This document shows, piece after piece, positions 44,905 to 54,661 of a stretch of DNA of 64,000 nucleotides. The DNA lies in assembly GCF_001053185.1 (NCBI RefSeq), contig NZ_CSTD01000001.1, positions 62,001 through 126,000 on the forward strand, written 5' to 3'. Origin of the DNA: Mycobacterium bohemicum DSM 44277 (lineage in GTDB: Bacteria > Actinomycetota > Actinomycetes > Mycobacteriales > Mycobacteriaceae). The notes under the pieces are model-generated. The model was not told the DNA's origin. It saw only the letters and a list, made by a program, of their open reading frames with translations, and made no database searches. Numbering within the stretch: the first letter of the stretch is position 1; each line of letters begins with the position of its first letter. A program made the position numbers and the translations under genes.

Positions 44905-46732
44905 GTACCGCTCGGTAGACGCCGAAAGCGAGCTGCCCATCAGCGCCGCGGAACTGGCCGCGCTGGCCAATCAGCTCTACGCGTCCAGTTTCCGGCCGGG
45001 CTTCGACAGTCCGCCGCAAACCGCGCCCGTCGCGCCGCGGGGCACTGTGCCCGACCTCACCGCGGCCACGTCGGCCGGGCAGGGCGCCGCCCGAGCCGCC
45101 GACGTGTCCCCGGCGCCGGTTCCGGCGCTGGGTTTCACCGACATCTACGTTCCCGCGCCGACGTCTCCCGAGCCGGCCCCAGGCCCGCCGCAGACGGTAT
45201 CGGTCGCGCCGCGGGCGGCCGGCCCCTACCCGGGTCGCGGCCTTGCCGACCTGACCGCCTTCGCGGTGCCGACCGGCATCGTGCCCACCGTGCCCGGCGT
45301 GCTGGCCGGGACCACGCCGGCCGTCGCGACGCCTCCGCACAGTTCGGCAGCTTCGTTGGTGCCTGAGGCGCCGTCGGTGGCCGACCTCGGCTGGTCTGAC
45401 GCTCCCGGGACTAACGCCCCGGCCGGTGACGAGCGCAATTACCACTTCCTCGTCCCCTCGTTGGCCCAAATTGGCCCGGTGCCACGGTTTCCGGACGAGC
45501 ACGAGATCTTCGACGTGAATGCGGTGCGGGCGGATTTCCCGATCCTTCGGGAAACCGTCAACGGAAAGCCGCTCGTCTGGTTCGACAACGCCGCGACCAC
45601 CCAGAAGCCGCAGGCGGTGATCGACCGGCTGGCGTACTTCTACGCGCACGAGAACTCCAACATCCACCGCGCGGCGCACGAGCTGGCGGCTCGGGCGACC
45701 GACGCCTACGAAGAGGCCCGCGACACGGTTCGGCGGTTCATCGGCGCGGCCAAGAGCGAAGAGATCATTTTCGTGCGCGGCACCACCGAGGCGATCAACC
45801 TGGTGGCGTACGCGTGGGGCGGCAAGCACCTGTCGCCCGGTGACGAGATCGTCATCACCCATCTCGAGCACCACGCGAACATCGTTCCCTGGCAGATGAT
45901 TTCGCAGAAAACCGGCGCGGTGCTGAAGGTCGCGCCCGTTGACGACGCCGGCAACCTGCTGATGACAGAATTCGAGGATCTGCTCGGGCCGAGGACGAAG
46001 CTGGTTGCGGCCACCCAGGTCTCGAACGCGCTGGGCACGGTGACCCCGGTCGAGCAGATCGTCGAACTTGGTCACCGCTACGGCGCACGAGTTCTGATCG
46101 ACGGGGCACAGTCCGTTCAGCACATTCCGGTGGACGTCTCCACGCTCGGCGCCGACTTCTTCGTGTTCTCGGGCCATAAGATCTACGGGCCCACCGGGAT
46201 TGGTGTGCTCTACGGAACCGAGGAGGCGCTCACCGAGACACCTCCGTGGCAGGGCGGCGGCAACATGATCGCCGACGTGACCCTGGAGCGGTCGCTGTAT
46301 CAGGGGCTGCCGAGCAAATTCGAAGCCGGTACCGGAAACATCGCCGACGCCGTCGGGCTCGGGGAAGCGCTGCGCTACGTCGAGCGGCTCGGTGTCGACC
46401 GCATCGCGGCGTACGAGCACGCGGTGCTGGAGTACGCGACACCGCGCCTGGCCGCCGTCCCGGGCGTGCGGCTCGTGGGCACCGCAACCGAGAAGGCCAG
46501 CGTGTTGTCGTTCGTTCTGGCCGGCCACGACCCGCTGGAGGTGGGCAAGGCACTCAATGCCGAAGGGATTGCGGTGCGCGCCGGTCACCACTGCGCCCAG
46601 CCCATCCTGCGTCGCCTCGGCCTGGAGGCGACCGTTCGTCCGTCGTTCGCGTTCTACAACACGTTCGAGGAGGTCGACGTGTTCCTGAACGCGGTACGGC
46701 GGATCGCCGAGGGCGGCACCAACCTCGGGTGA
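44891..46732 (+). CDS. Encapsulated cysteine desulfurase (SufS-like) with long disordered N-terminus
   Basis: 613 residues. Residues 1-205 are a Pro/Ala-rich, low-complexity extension (conserved-looking blocks LPISAAELAALANQLYASSF and YHFLVPSLAQIGPVPRFPDE), the expected shell-targeting region. Residues 206-613 are a class V PLP enzyme: HLEHHANIVPW, PLP lysine K430 in FSGHKIYGPTGIG, catalytic Cys568 in RAGHHCAQP. Converts cysteine to alanine and sulfane sulfur inside the encapsulin. Its gene overlaps that of the shell. Confidence 0.93.
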   Translation: MSTSEYRSVDAESELPISAAELAALANQLYASSFRPGFDSPPQTAPVAPRGTVPDLTAATSAGQGAARAADVSPAPVPALGFTDIYVPAPTSPEPAPGPPQTVSVAPRAAGPYPGRGLADLTAFAVPTGIVPTVPGVLAGTTPAVATPPHSSAASLVPEAPSVADLGWSDAPGTNAPAGDERNYHFLVPSLAQIGPVPRFPDEHEIFDVNAVRADFPILRETVNGKPLVWFDNAATTQKPQAVIDRLAYFYAHENSNIHRAAHELAARATDAYEEARDTVRRFIGAAKSEEIIFVRGTTEAINLVAYAWGGKHLSPGDEIVITHLEHHANIVPWQMISQKTGAVLKVAPVDDAGNLLMTEFEDLLGPRTKLVAATQVSNALGTVTPVEQIVELGHRYGARVLIDGAQSVQHIPVDVSTLGADFFVFSGHKIYGPTGIGVLYGTEEALTETPPWQGGGNMIADVTLERSLYQGLPSKFEAGTGNIADAVGLGEALRYVERLGVDRIAAYEHAVLEYATPRLAAVPGVRLVGTATEKASVLSFVLAGHDPLEVGKALNAEGIAVRAGHHCAQPILRRLGLEATVRPSFAFYNTFEEVDVFLNAVRRIAEGGTNLG

Positions 46733-46736
46733 AGCC

Positions 46737-47864
46737 CTACGTGCCCGCGTACCAACCGAATACGCGTGAGGTGAGCAGCACGATGCCCAGGGAGACCGAG
46801 GCGACCACGGTGAGCCCGATGATCGCGACCACGAGCGGCCGCCAGCCGGTGCGCGCGATCTGGCGGATGTCGGTGTTGAGGCCCACACCCGCAAAAGTCA
46901 GCAGGAACGCCCATTTCGACACGTTCGCAAGATTGGCGGACTGACCCTTGGTCAACCAGTGTGCGGTCGCGATCGCCGAAACCGCCAGAAAGCCGAGCAC
47001 GAACTTCGGGAACTTCTCCCACACGAACGCGGCCTTGGCCTTGGCGCCGGGCGCGACCGCATCGGCCTGACCGCGGGCCGCCCAGAACAGCGCGAAGCCC
47101 AGCACGACGAAGCCGATCAGCGCGTTACGGGTCGACTTGACCAGCACCGCGATCTTGCCGGCATGATCGGAGTACAGGTAGCCGGTGGCGGTGGTTTCCG
47201 CCGTGTTGTCCACCGAAAGGCCGGCCCACAGCCCGAATTCGTGATCGGAGAGCCCGATCGCGTGGCCCAGCGGCGGCAACGCGAATAGGGACACGGCGCC
47301 CAACGCCAGGATCGCCGCGATCGCGTAACTGACGTCGGAGTTGCGGGCCCGGATCGCCCCCCGGGCCGCCACGATCGCCGACACGCCGCAGATGGAGGTG
47401 CCGATCGCCAACAGCGATGCGAGCTTGCCCGAGAGCCCGAAGGCGCGCGCCACGACGATGATGACCGTCCCCGCGATCGCCATGTCCACCAAGATCTGCA
47501 CCAGGCTGGCACCGCCGAGTTTGGCGATGTCGCCCAGCACGAAGCGCGAACCGAGCGTGACGATCCCGACCTTGAGCCAGAATTCGTAGGTCAACACGCC
47601 GGGACGGAATATCGGGTGCAGGCCGACGGTGTTGGTGATCAGCAGCCCGATCACGATGGCCCACAACACATATTCGATGTCGGGCACGGTCCAGTGGTGG
47701 TGTTTGGCCAGCCCGTTCCACCAGATCTGGGCGTATTTGCCGAGCAAGCCCACACCTACCAGGAGGAGTACGCCCGGCACGTAGTCGAGTGGCCGGGTGC
47801 TGGTGAATGCCGCTTCGGCAGATGTTTCGTCGGGCTCGACGCGAACTGTGCTCACGCCGGTCAC
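46737..47864 (-). CDS. YeiH/UPF0324 family membrane protein (putative sulfate/sulfite exporter)
   Basis: 375 residues with about 10 TM segments. Family motifs: [78 protein letters not shown]. The PSE family is annotated as putative sulfate exporters and is often found with sulfur genes. Ends 4 nt from the convergent desulfurase, and its GTG overlaps the small gene upstream (GTGA). Confidence 0.82.
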   Translation of the reverse strand: MTGVSTVRVEPDETSAEAAFTSTRPLDYVPGVLLLVGVGLLGKYAQIWWNGLAKHHHWTVPDIEYVLWAIVIGLLITNTVGLHPIFRPGVLTYEFWLKVGIVTLGSRFVLGDIAKLGGASLVQILVDMAIAGTVIIVVARAFGLSGKLASLLAIGTSICGVSAIVAARGAIRARNSDVSYAIAAILALGAVSLFALPPLGHAIGLSDHEFGLWAGLSVDNTAETTATGYLYSDHAGKIAVLVKSTRNALIGFVVLGFALFWAARGQADAVAPGAKAKAAFVWEKFPKFVLGFLAVSAIATAHWLTKGQSANLANVSKWAFLLTFAGVGLNTDIRQIARTGWRPLVVAIIGLTVVASVSLGIVLLTSRVFGWYAGT

Positions 47865-48037
47865 CAGGGGATCTTCGGAAGGACGTCAGCGACCGCCAGC
47901 GCGACGATCACACCCGCCACCGCCGTCGCCCACCAGTCCACCGACACCGAACTGACACGACTTGCCCAGTCGGGCTTGCGATCCGGCCCGCGCAGCGGGT
48001 CTTGGTCCCGCCCGTTATCTGACTCGCCTTCGCCCAC
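47861..48037 (-). CDS. Small single-TM protein coupled to the YeiH gene
   Basis: 58 residues: a charged N-terminus ([20 protein letters not shown]) then one TM segment ([20 protein letters not shown]) and the end KIPW. GTG start at 48037 preceded by GGAG 7 nt upstream. The TGA overlaps the exporter GTG. The overlap and coding-like third positions support a real gene, perhaps an accessory subunit of the transporter. Confidence 0.65.
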   Translation of the reverse strand: MGEGESDNGRDQDPLRGPDRKPDWASRVSSVSVDWWATAVAGVIVALAVADVLPKIPW

Positions 48038-48172
48038 GGTGACTGCTCCTCCAACGAGTCCGGCCCGTTCTGCTGACGGAATGGTGGCGCGTCCGGCCGC
48101 AGGGAACCAAGTGATTGGATCGGCCTGAATTTAGGTCAGTCGGTGAGCTTGGTTCCGTTCGCGGTCGTGTGG

Positions 48173-48976
48173 TCACGTTGGGAGGCCGTATTTCTCGGCG
48201 TCGGCACGGTAGTGATGCACCCACTCGTCGGATCGTCTGTCGGCCTGACGCTCCAGCACCGGCTCGGGCGCAAGCCGCGGGTCGAGCCCCAACGCCTCGA
48301 GGATGTCGGCGACCACGCGGGTCAGGTTGCGCCACAACACCTCATATGGGACCACCAATGGTTGGACGCCTTCTTCGGCGAACCAATTGGTCCAGCCCTC
48401 TTCCTGCGCACGGAGCATCGCGACGATATGGGCGATCGCCTGGGCGTGGTAGGTGGCGCGCGCGTCGCGGACCGGGTCGGGCCGGCCACGCCACACCCGC
48501 GTCTGCACCGCGCGCCAGAAGGAGACCGCCTGTGACACGACGTCGGGGCGGTAGACATGGATGAAGAGCGGTTCCTCGCCCACCACGTCGCGGATCGCTG
48601 CCAGCAGGCCGTCGCCGCTTCGCTGCTGCAGGTTCTTGGCGCGGGTCAGCAGCAGCGGCGTCTGGTTCCACATCAGTTTGCCGCCCCACACTCCGTTCGG
48701 AGTTCTGCCGACGGTGCGGATGTAGTCGCGCCAGATCTCCGCCGGCGCAAGGTCCGGCGTCCCGGGGTCGGTCGGGTCGAGCAGTCGCAGGATCGATTCG
48801 TCCTTGACGTCGGCGAACCATTCCCGGGGCTGGGGCGCCTGGCTGGTGGTGGGTAGGTATTGGAAGAATTCCTGGGGTTCACCGGCTACACCGGTGGCCC
48901 GCAGCGATTCCACCAGCAGAGTGCTCCCACTGCGCTGGGAAGCCAGCACGATGTACGACGACGGGGTAGTTGGCAC
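48173..48976 (-). CDS. stf0: Trehalose 2-sulfotransferase Stf0
   Basis: 267 residues, the M. tuberculosis Stf0 (Rv0295c) length. PAPS-binding start [31 protein letters not shown], then [11 protein letters not shown] and [19 protein letters not shown]. Transfers sulfate from PAPS to trehalose, the first step to sulfolipid-type molecules in M. tuberculosis. I start at GTG 48976 to match that length. It links the sulfur island to exported sulfated glycolipids. Confidence 0.9.
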   Translation of the reverse strand: MPTTPSSYIVLASQRSGSTLLVESLRATGVAGEPQEFFQYLPTTSQAPQPREWFADVKDESILRLLDPTDPGTPDLAPAEIWRDYIRTVGRTPNGVWGGKLMWNQTPLLLTRAKNLQQRSGDGLLAAIRDVVGEEPLFIHVYRPDVVSQAVSFWRAVQTRVWRGRPDPVRDARATYHAQAIAHIVAMLRAQEEGWTNWFAEEGVQPLVVPYEVLWRNLTRVVADILEALGLDPRLAPEPVLERQADRRSDEWVHHYRADAEKYGLPT

Positions 48977-49563
48977 CCGATGAGCGTATCCAGACCGGCG
49001 CGCCACCGCAGGCCGTGCATTTCCGCTCACGCTGAATCAAACCCTTGTTTCGAGTGCCATTTCTCCAAAGCGTGATGTTCGGGGCGCAGCCCGACAGTAC
49101 GGTGGCCATGAATTCTCGATTGCTTTGCCTGCAGATGAAAAGTCGAACCACGACAAGATTCCGTCGGTCATTGGCGCTTGCAAAGCGCCCGAGGCGTCGT
49201 ATGGCGTCGGCTGCGCGCGGGTCCCAGCGTCTTCGAGCGCCGCCTTCGAGCGGCGCACATCGGACTGGAATCCGAGGCTTCGCGCAGGTGGAAGCATACC
49301 GCGTCACCGGGAAGCCATGAACTGTTGGCCGAGTCTCGACCCCGCTTGCCAGATTTCTTCTGCTTGATCGCAAGGCTCACGCCGTCATGCACTGCCCGTT
49401 AGTGTCTTGCTTGTTCTATGCGCGCAAATAGGCATCGTGGTCGGCAAAAGCATGACGCTTTCGTGTCAGCCATTACAAGGAAGTTAATTGCTGGGCGAAA
49501 TGACCGGAGAGAATGGGGCTGTGCATTGAGCCATATAGACGTCCGCTGGATTGAACGGACCCT
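48977..49563. other. 587-nt intergenic region upstream of the mce operon
   Basis: GC content is visibly lower here (about half G+C) than in the rest of the window. Short open frames on both strands lack coding character. It should hold the divergent promoters for stf0 and yrbE; I cannot point to a definite operator. Confidence 0.55.
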
Positions 49564-50331
49564 ATGACCGGCGCAATCGTTGCAAAGCCCATGAACGCTT
49601 TGGGCCAGTTCTTCATCCTCAGCATCGAATCGTTGGTCGCCACGGTGCGCGGGCCGTGGGCGTGGCGCGAGCTCCTCGAGCAGATCTGGTTCGTCGCCCG
49701 CGTCTCGATCTTCCCGACGATCATGCTGTCGATCCCGTATACGGTGCTGATCGTCTTCGTGCTCAACATCCTGCTCGTCGAGATAGGTGCGGGGGACCTG
49801 TCGGGGGCCGGCGCCGGGCTCGCTTCGGTGACCCAGGTCGGGCCGGTCGTGACCGCGATGGCGGTTGCCGGCGCCGGGTCGACCGCGATGTGCGCGGACC
49901 TCGGCGCCCGCACCATCCGTGAAGAGATCGACGCGATGAAGGTGATGGGTGTCAATCCGATTCAGGCGCTGGTGGTTCCGCGCATCATCGCCGCCACCTT
50001 CGTCGCGATGCTGCTCTACTCGGTGGTCGCGGTCACCGGCCTGACGGGCAGTTACATCTTCGTGGTCTTTGTCCAGCACGTCACCCCGGGAGCGTTCATC
50101 GCCGGGATGACCTTGATCACGGGGCTCCCGCAGGTGGTGATCTCGCTCATCAAGGCGACCCTGTTCGGGCTGTCCGCCGGCCTGATCGCCTGCTACAAGG
50201 GTCTCTCGGTGGGCGGTGGCCCCACCGGCGTCGGCAACGCAGTGAACGAGACCGTGGTGTTCTCGTTCATGGCGTTGTTCTTCATCAACATCGTGGTCAC
50301 CGCGCTCGGAGTGAAGGTGACCGCCAAGTGA
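49564..50331 (+). CDS. YrbE A (MlaE-like permease) of a mce operon
   Basis: 255 residues, MlaE/YrbE permease with about five TM segments. Typical: FVARVSIFPTIMLSIPYTVL, VGPVVTAMAVAGAGSTAMCADLGARTIREEIDAM (conserved permease helix) and NAVNETVVFSFMALF. First gene of the operon; with YrbE B and an unlinked MceG ATPase it drives lipid import. I cannot assign the operon to a numbered mce set. Confidence 0.92.
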   Translation: MTGAIVAKPMNALGQFFILSIESLVATVRGPWAWRELLEQIWFVARVSIFPTIMLSIPYTVLIVFVLNILLVEIGAGDLSGAGAGLASVTQVGPVVTAMAVAGAGSTAMCADLGARTIREEIDAMKVMGVNPIQALVVPRIIAATFVAMLLYSVVAVTGLTGSYIFVVFVQHVTPGAFIAGMTLITGLPQVVISLIKATLFGLSAGLIACYKGLSVGGGPTGVGNAVNETVVFSFMALFFINIVVTALGVKVTAK

Positions 50332-51179
50332 CCGAGGCGGCGGCAGGCGAGCCCCCGTGGTTCATCACTGTGGGGCCGAGACTGGTGGCGGCAACCCGAA
50401 GGCTGGGCGAACAGACGGCGTTCTACGGGCAATCCTTGGCTTCGACCGCGGACGCGGTACGCCGCTACCCGGGAGAAGTTCTGCGGCTGATCGCGGACAT
50501 GGGTATGGGGACCGGGGCGCTCGCGGTCATCGGGGGCACCGTCGGCATCATCGGCTTCCTCACCCTGACCACCGGTGCCCTTGTCGCGGTGCAGGGCTAT
50601 GACGCCTTGTCCAACATCGGCGTCGAGGCGCTTACCGGATTTCTGTCCGCCTTCTTCAATGTCCGCATGATCGCGCCGTGCACCGCCGGGGTGGCATTGG
50701 CCGCCACGATCGGCGCGGGGACGACGGCTCAACTGGGCGCGATGCGCATCAACGAGGAGATCGACGCCCTCGAGGTCATGGGCATCCGGTCAATCCCTTA
50801 CCTGTCCTCGACACGGATCATCGCCGGCGTCATCGTGGTCATCCCGCTCTACGCGGTTGCAGTTCTGATGTCCTTCTTCTCGGCCAAATTCCTGACGATC
50901 AACTTGTACGGTCAGTCACGCGGCGTGTACGAGCACTACTTCTCCACGTTCTTGCGGCCCACCGATCTGATGTGGTCGTTTCTGGCGGTCCTGGCGATGG
51001 CGACAGGCGTCATGGTCGTGCACACCTACTACGGTTTCACGGCCACCGGTGGTCCTGCGGGTGTCGGTGAAGCGGTTGGTCGTTCGGTGCGCTCGTCGAT
51101 GATCGTCACGGCCTTCGTGGCCCTGATGATCATGCTGTCCGTGTACGGGCAGTCCGGCAATTTCAACCTGTCCGGATGA
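50328..51179 (+). CDS. YrbE B (MlaE-like permease)
   Basis: 283 residues, second permease of the Mce transporter: TTGALVAVQGYDALSNIG, GVALAATIGAGTTAQLGAMRINEEIDALEVMGI, YYGFTATGGPAGVGEAVGRSVR. GTG start overlapping the yrbE A stop (GTGA). Confidence 0.92.
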   Translation: MTEAAAGEPPWFITVGPRLVAATRRLGEQTAFYGQSLASTADAVRRYPGEVLRLIADMGMGTGALAVIGGTVGIIGFLTLTTGALVAVQGYDALSNIGVEALTGFLSAFFNVRMIAPCTAGVALAATIGAGTTAQLGAMRINEEIDALEVMGIRSIPYLSSTRIIAGVIVVIPLYAVAVLMSFFSAKFLTINLYGQSRGVYEHYFSTFLRPTDLMWSFLAVLAMATGVMVVHTYYGFTATGGPAGVGEAVGRSVRSSMIVTAFVALMIMLSVYGQSGNFNLSG

Positions 51180-51183
51180 CCGC

Positions 51184-52461
51184 ATGAGCAACCGACTCGA
51201 CACTGCCGGCGACACGGCAGGCAGAATCAACAGAGCGCGCACCAGCAGGATCGATCCGATCTGGTGGGCGCCGGCGTTGTTCATCCTGCCCGCGATTCTG
51301 ATCGCGCTGACCGCTGGGTCCTTCACCGGCAAGTTCACCACGTATATTCCGCTCACGCTGGTGTCCGACCGCGCTGGGCTGGTGATGGAGCCCGGCGCCA
51401 AGGTCAAGTTGCGTGGGGTGCAGATCGGCCAGGTCGCCACGATCGCCACCGATGTGAAAGCGGCGCAGCTGCAACTGAAGATGGATCCGGGTCCGTTCAA
51501 GTACCTGCCGAGCGACTTGGCGGCGGAGATCAAGTCGACCACCGCGTTCGGGTCCAAGTACGTCGACCTGATCGTGCCCGAGCATCCCAGCCGCGTCCCG
51601 CTGAAACCGGGTGCGGTGGTGCATTCCCGCAACGTCACCGTCGAGGTGAACACAGTTTTCCAGAATCTTGAGTCGGTGCTGCAGGTCCTCGACCCGGCGA
51701 AGCTGAACGCGATCCTGTCTTCCTTCTCACAGGCGGTGCGCGGCAAGGGTGAACGGATCGGCGAAGCGATCACCAATGCCAACGATGTGCTGTTGACCGT
51801 CAACCCCCGGATGGAGACGATTCGCCGGGATTGGCAGCTGTTCGGCAAGACGGCGGCCATCTATTCGGATGCGGCGCAAGACATTTTGGCGATCCTCGAC
51901 TCGGCTACGACCACCAGCGCCACCGTCACACAAGACCAGCAGTCACTCGACTCACTGCTGCTGACCGTGGCGGGCTTCAGCCAAACCGGCATCAACGTCA
52001 TCGGCAGAAACGAATCGAACATCGTGCGGTCGATCGGCCTGCTCGATCCGACCACGGCGCTGTTCGCGAAATACTCCCCGACCTTCACCTGCCTGTTTCA
52101 AGGCGCGCAGTGGTACGTCGATCACGGCGGCCGGGACATGCTGGGCGGCAACGGCTATTCGTTCATCATGGATGCCGGTCTGCTCTTCGGCGACGACCCG
52201 TACCGATACCCGAAACACCTGCCGAAAGTGAACGCCACGGGCGGTCCCGGCGGCAGGCCCAGCTGTGGATCGCTACCCGATCCGAGCGCGAACTTCCCGG
52301 TGCGTGCGCTGGTCACCGACACCGGCTGGGGCGCGGCTCCCAACGAGATCCGCACCAATGTGGCCGCCGGGAACCCCTGGTGGTCCAACTACTTCCCGAC
52401 CACGAAAAATCCGCCCGAAGCGCCACGCTACTTCTTCCGCGGGGGGCAGCCGCCGCCATGA
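51184..52461 (+). CDS. MceA family protein
   Basis: 425 residues. One N-terminal TM segment, then the MCE domain (TYIPLTLVSDRAGLVMEPGAKVKLRGVQIGQVATI) and helical part, ending with the cysteine-containing MceA tail (FTCLFQGAQWYVDHGG). Part of the heterohexameric Mce channel carrying lipids across the periplasm. 4 nt after yrbE B. Confidence 0.9.
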   Translation: MSNRLDTAGDTAGRINRARTSRIDPIWWAPALFILPAILIALTAGSFTGKFTTYIPLTLVSDRAGLVMEPGAKVKLRGVQIGQVATIATDVKAAQLQLKMDPGPFKYLPSDLAAEIKSTTAFGSKYVDLIVPEHPSRVPLKPGAVVHSRNVTVEVNTVFQNLESVLQVLDPAKLNAILSSFSQAVRGKGERIGEAITNANDVLLTVNPRMETIRRDWQLFGKTAAIYSDAAQDILAILDSATTTSATVTQDQQSLDSLLLTVAGFSQTGINVIGRNESNIVRSIGLLDPTTALFAKYSPTFTCLFQGAQWYVDHGGRDMLGGNGYSFIMDAGLLFGDDPYRYPKHLPKVNATGGPGGRPSCGSLPDPSANFPVRALVTDTGWGAAPNEIRTNVAAGNPWWSNYFPTTKNPPEAPRYFFRGGQPPP

Positions 52462-53486
52462 GAAGGAAACTGTCCGGCACCATTGCACGGGTTTCACTGT
52501 TCACCGCCGTGTGCCTCGTCTTCACGTTCGCGCTCCTCGCCGTGTTCGGGCAGATGCGCTTCGAGGACCGCACCGGCTATCAAGCGGTCTTCAGCAACAT
52601 CTCCGGTCTGAAGTCCGGCAACTTCGTCCGCATCGCCGGGGTGGAGGTCGGCAAGGTCGGGGACCTCACCCTGCATCGCGACGGCACGGTCACGGTCGGC
52701 TTCGGAGTCGACAAAGGCGTCCGGCTCACCGAGGGGACCAGGGCTGTCGTCCGCTACGAAAACCTGATCGGCGACCGCTATCTCGCGCTCGAGGACGGGC
52801 CGGGGCCGCCACACCGGCTACCACCCGGTGCGACGATCCCGCTCTCGCGAACGTCGCCGGCGCTGGACGTGGACGCCCTCATCGGCGGATTCCGGCCGTT
52901 GTTCCGCGCGCTGGACCCCGATCAGGTCAACGCCCTGTCCGGCCAACTGTTGCGAATCTTCCAGGGACAGGGCGGCACCATCGCCTCGGTGCTGTCGCAA
53001 ACCTCTGTGCTGACCTCGACGCTGGCAGGGCGCAGCGAGCTGATCGGCGAGCTGATCACCAACCTGAACACCGTGTTGCACACTTTCGCGGTTCGCGACA
53101 AAGAGTTCTCCGACGGCCTGGACAAGCTGTCGCAGCTTGTGGAAGGCCTGGCGCAGCGCAAGGATGACATCTCCACCGGGCTGGCCTACATCAACGCGGC
53201 TGCCGGATCCGTCACCGACCTGCTGGTCCAGGCGCGCCAGCCGATCAAGGACGTGGTGCACGAGACGGACCGCATGTCTGCGCAGATCCTCGCCGACCGC
53301 GAGTACGTCGACAACTTGCTCAAGCAGCTTCCCGACACCTATCAGGTACTGGCACGGCAAGGCCTCAACGGCGACTACTTCGGCTTCTATTTCTGCGAGG
53401 TGCTGCTCAAGCTGAACGGCAAGGGCGGCAATCCGATCTATGTCAAACTGCTCGGACAGCCCAGCGGGCGGTGCACGCCGCAATGA
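52458..53486 (+). CDS. MceB family protein
   Basis: 342 residues: TM segment, MCE domain with YQAVFSNISGLKSGNFVRIAGVEVGKV, long helices, and the typical MceB end (GLNGDYFGFYFCEVLLKLNG ... GRCTPQ). ATGA overlap with mceA. Same transporter. Confidence 0.9.
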   Translation: MRRKLSGTIARVSLFTAVCLVFTFALLAVFGQMRFEDRTGYQAVFSNISGLKSGNFVRIAGVEVGKVGDLTLHRDGTVTVGFGVDKGVRLTEGTRAVVRYENLIGDRYLALEDGPGPPHRLPPGATIPLSRTSPALDVDALIGGFRPLFRALDPDQVNALSGQLLRIFQGQGGTIASVLSQTSVLTSTLAGRSELIGELITNLNTVLHTFAVRDKEFSDGLDKLSQLVEGLAQRKDDISTGLAYINAAAGSVTDLLVQARQPIKDVVHETDRMSAQILADREYVDNLLKQLPDTYQVLARQGLNGDYFGFYFCEVLLKLNGKGGNPIYVKLLGQPSGRCTPQ

Positions 53487-54661
53487 AGCTACCCAGCCTC
53501 AAACCAGTGGGCCAGCGCAGCCCGGTCATGATCGGCGTCATCGGAACCGCGATCGTCGTCCTGATGACCGTCGCGGCATTTCAGTACGACAAACTGCCGT
53601 TGATCAAAAGGACGACCGACTACTCGGCGTACTTCTCCGAAGCGGGCGGGATCAAACCCGGCAGCACCGTCCGCGTTTCCGGCATGGGCGTCGGGCGGGT
53701 GTCGAGCGTCCGCCTGGAAGGCAACAGAGTTCGGGTCGGATTCACCGTTCGCAACGGGATCGAGCTGGGTGACCGCACCGAGGCGGCCATCAAGACGGAG
53801 ACCATCCTGGGCAGCAAGATGGTGGAACTGACCCCCCGCGGAGAGGGCAGGCTGACGGGCAGCATTCCACTGGAGCGCACCACCTCGCCGTACGACCTGC
53901 CCGTGGCGCTGGGCGACCTGACGACCACGATCAGCGGGCTGGACACCAACCAGTTGTCCTCGGCGCTGACCACACTGGCCAACACGTTCAAGGAAACACC
54001 GGCGGATCTCAAGCCCGCGCTGGACGGCGTGGCCCGGTTCTCGCAAACCCTCAACAATCGCGACGAGCAGCTGCGCCACGTCCTGGCGAACGCCGACAAG
54101 GTCTCGGGTGTGCTGGGCCGGCGCAGCCGGCAGATCGCCGGCCTGGTGGCGAACTCGAACGCGCTACTGGCGGCTCTGCTGGACGAACGCGATTCACTCG
54201 ACGCGCTGATGAACAACCTCACCGCGGTCTCACACCAGATCTCGGGGCTGGTCGACGACAACCGGACCCAGCTCAAGCCGGCGCTCGACAAGCTCAACGG
54301 GGTGCTCGAGATTCTGGACAACCGCAAGGAAGAAATCCAGCGGACCCTGCCGAAATTCAAACGGTATGCGATGTCGTTCGGCGAAGTCCTCGGATCCGGG
54401 CCGTTTTTCAAGGCATACGTTGCCAACCTGATCCCCGGTCAGCTGGGCGGTCCCACGCTGGACGCACGAATGTACGACAGGCCGCTGGACCCGAACCAGA
54501 AGTTGCCGTCGGAGGCGGTGGATCCGCCAACCGGAACCCCGCCCATTCCGCCCGAGGATGCTCCGCATCCGATCTGGTCTCAGCCGCCCTCGCCGGCGCC
54601 CGCGCCGGGCCCGCCCCCCGAACCCACCACGCCCGCACCCGCCGTAACCGGGGGTCAGTGA
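53483..54661 (+). CDS. MceC family protein
   Basis: 392 residues. TM segment, MCE domain (TDYSAYFSEAGGIKPGSTVRVSGMGVGRV), coiled helices (residues ~150-300), and a Pro-rich C-terminus typical of MceC. ATG 53483 overlaps the mceB stop; a GTG 12 nt upstream is less likely. Confidence 0.9.
   Translation: MKLPSLKPVGQRSPVMIGVIGTAIVVLMTVAAFQYDKLPLIKRTTDYSAYFSEAGGIKPGSTVRVSGMGVGRVSSVRLEGNRVRVGFTVRNGIELGDRTEAAIKTETILGSKMVELTPRGEGRLTGSIPLERTTSPYDLPVALGDLTTTISGLDTNQLSSALTTLANTFKETPADLKPALDGVARFSQTLNNRDEQLRHVLANADKVSGVLGRRSRQIAGLVANSNALLAALLDERDSLDALMNNLTAVSHQISGLVDDNRTQLKPALDKLNGVLEILDNRKEEIQRTLPKFKRYAMSFGEVLGSGPFFKAYVANLIPGQLGGPTLDARMYDRPLDPNQKLPSEAVDPPTGTPPIPPEDAPHPIWSQPPSPAPAPGPPPEPTTPAPAVTGGQ

Noticed and set aside
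44873..46894. Minus-strand open frame of 673 codons over the desulfurase
   Set aside because: Antisense shadow; the plus strand encodes complete PLP-enzyme motifs.
49037..49367. Small open frames on both strands upstream of yrbE
   Set aside because: No ribosome-binding site pattern, no coding bias and no recognisable family.
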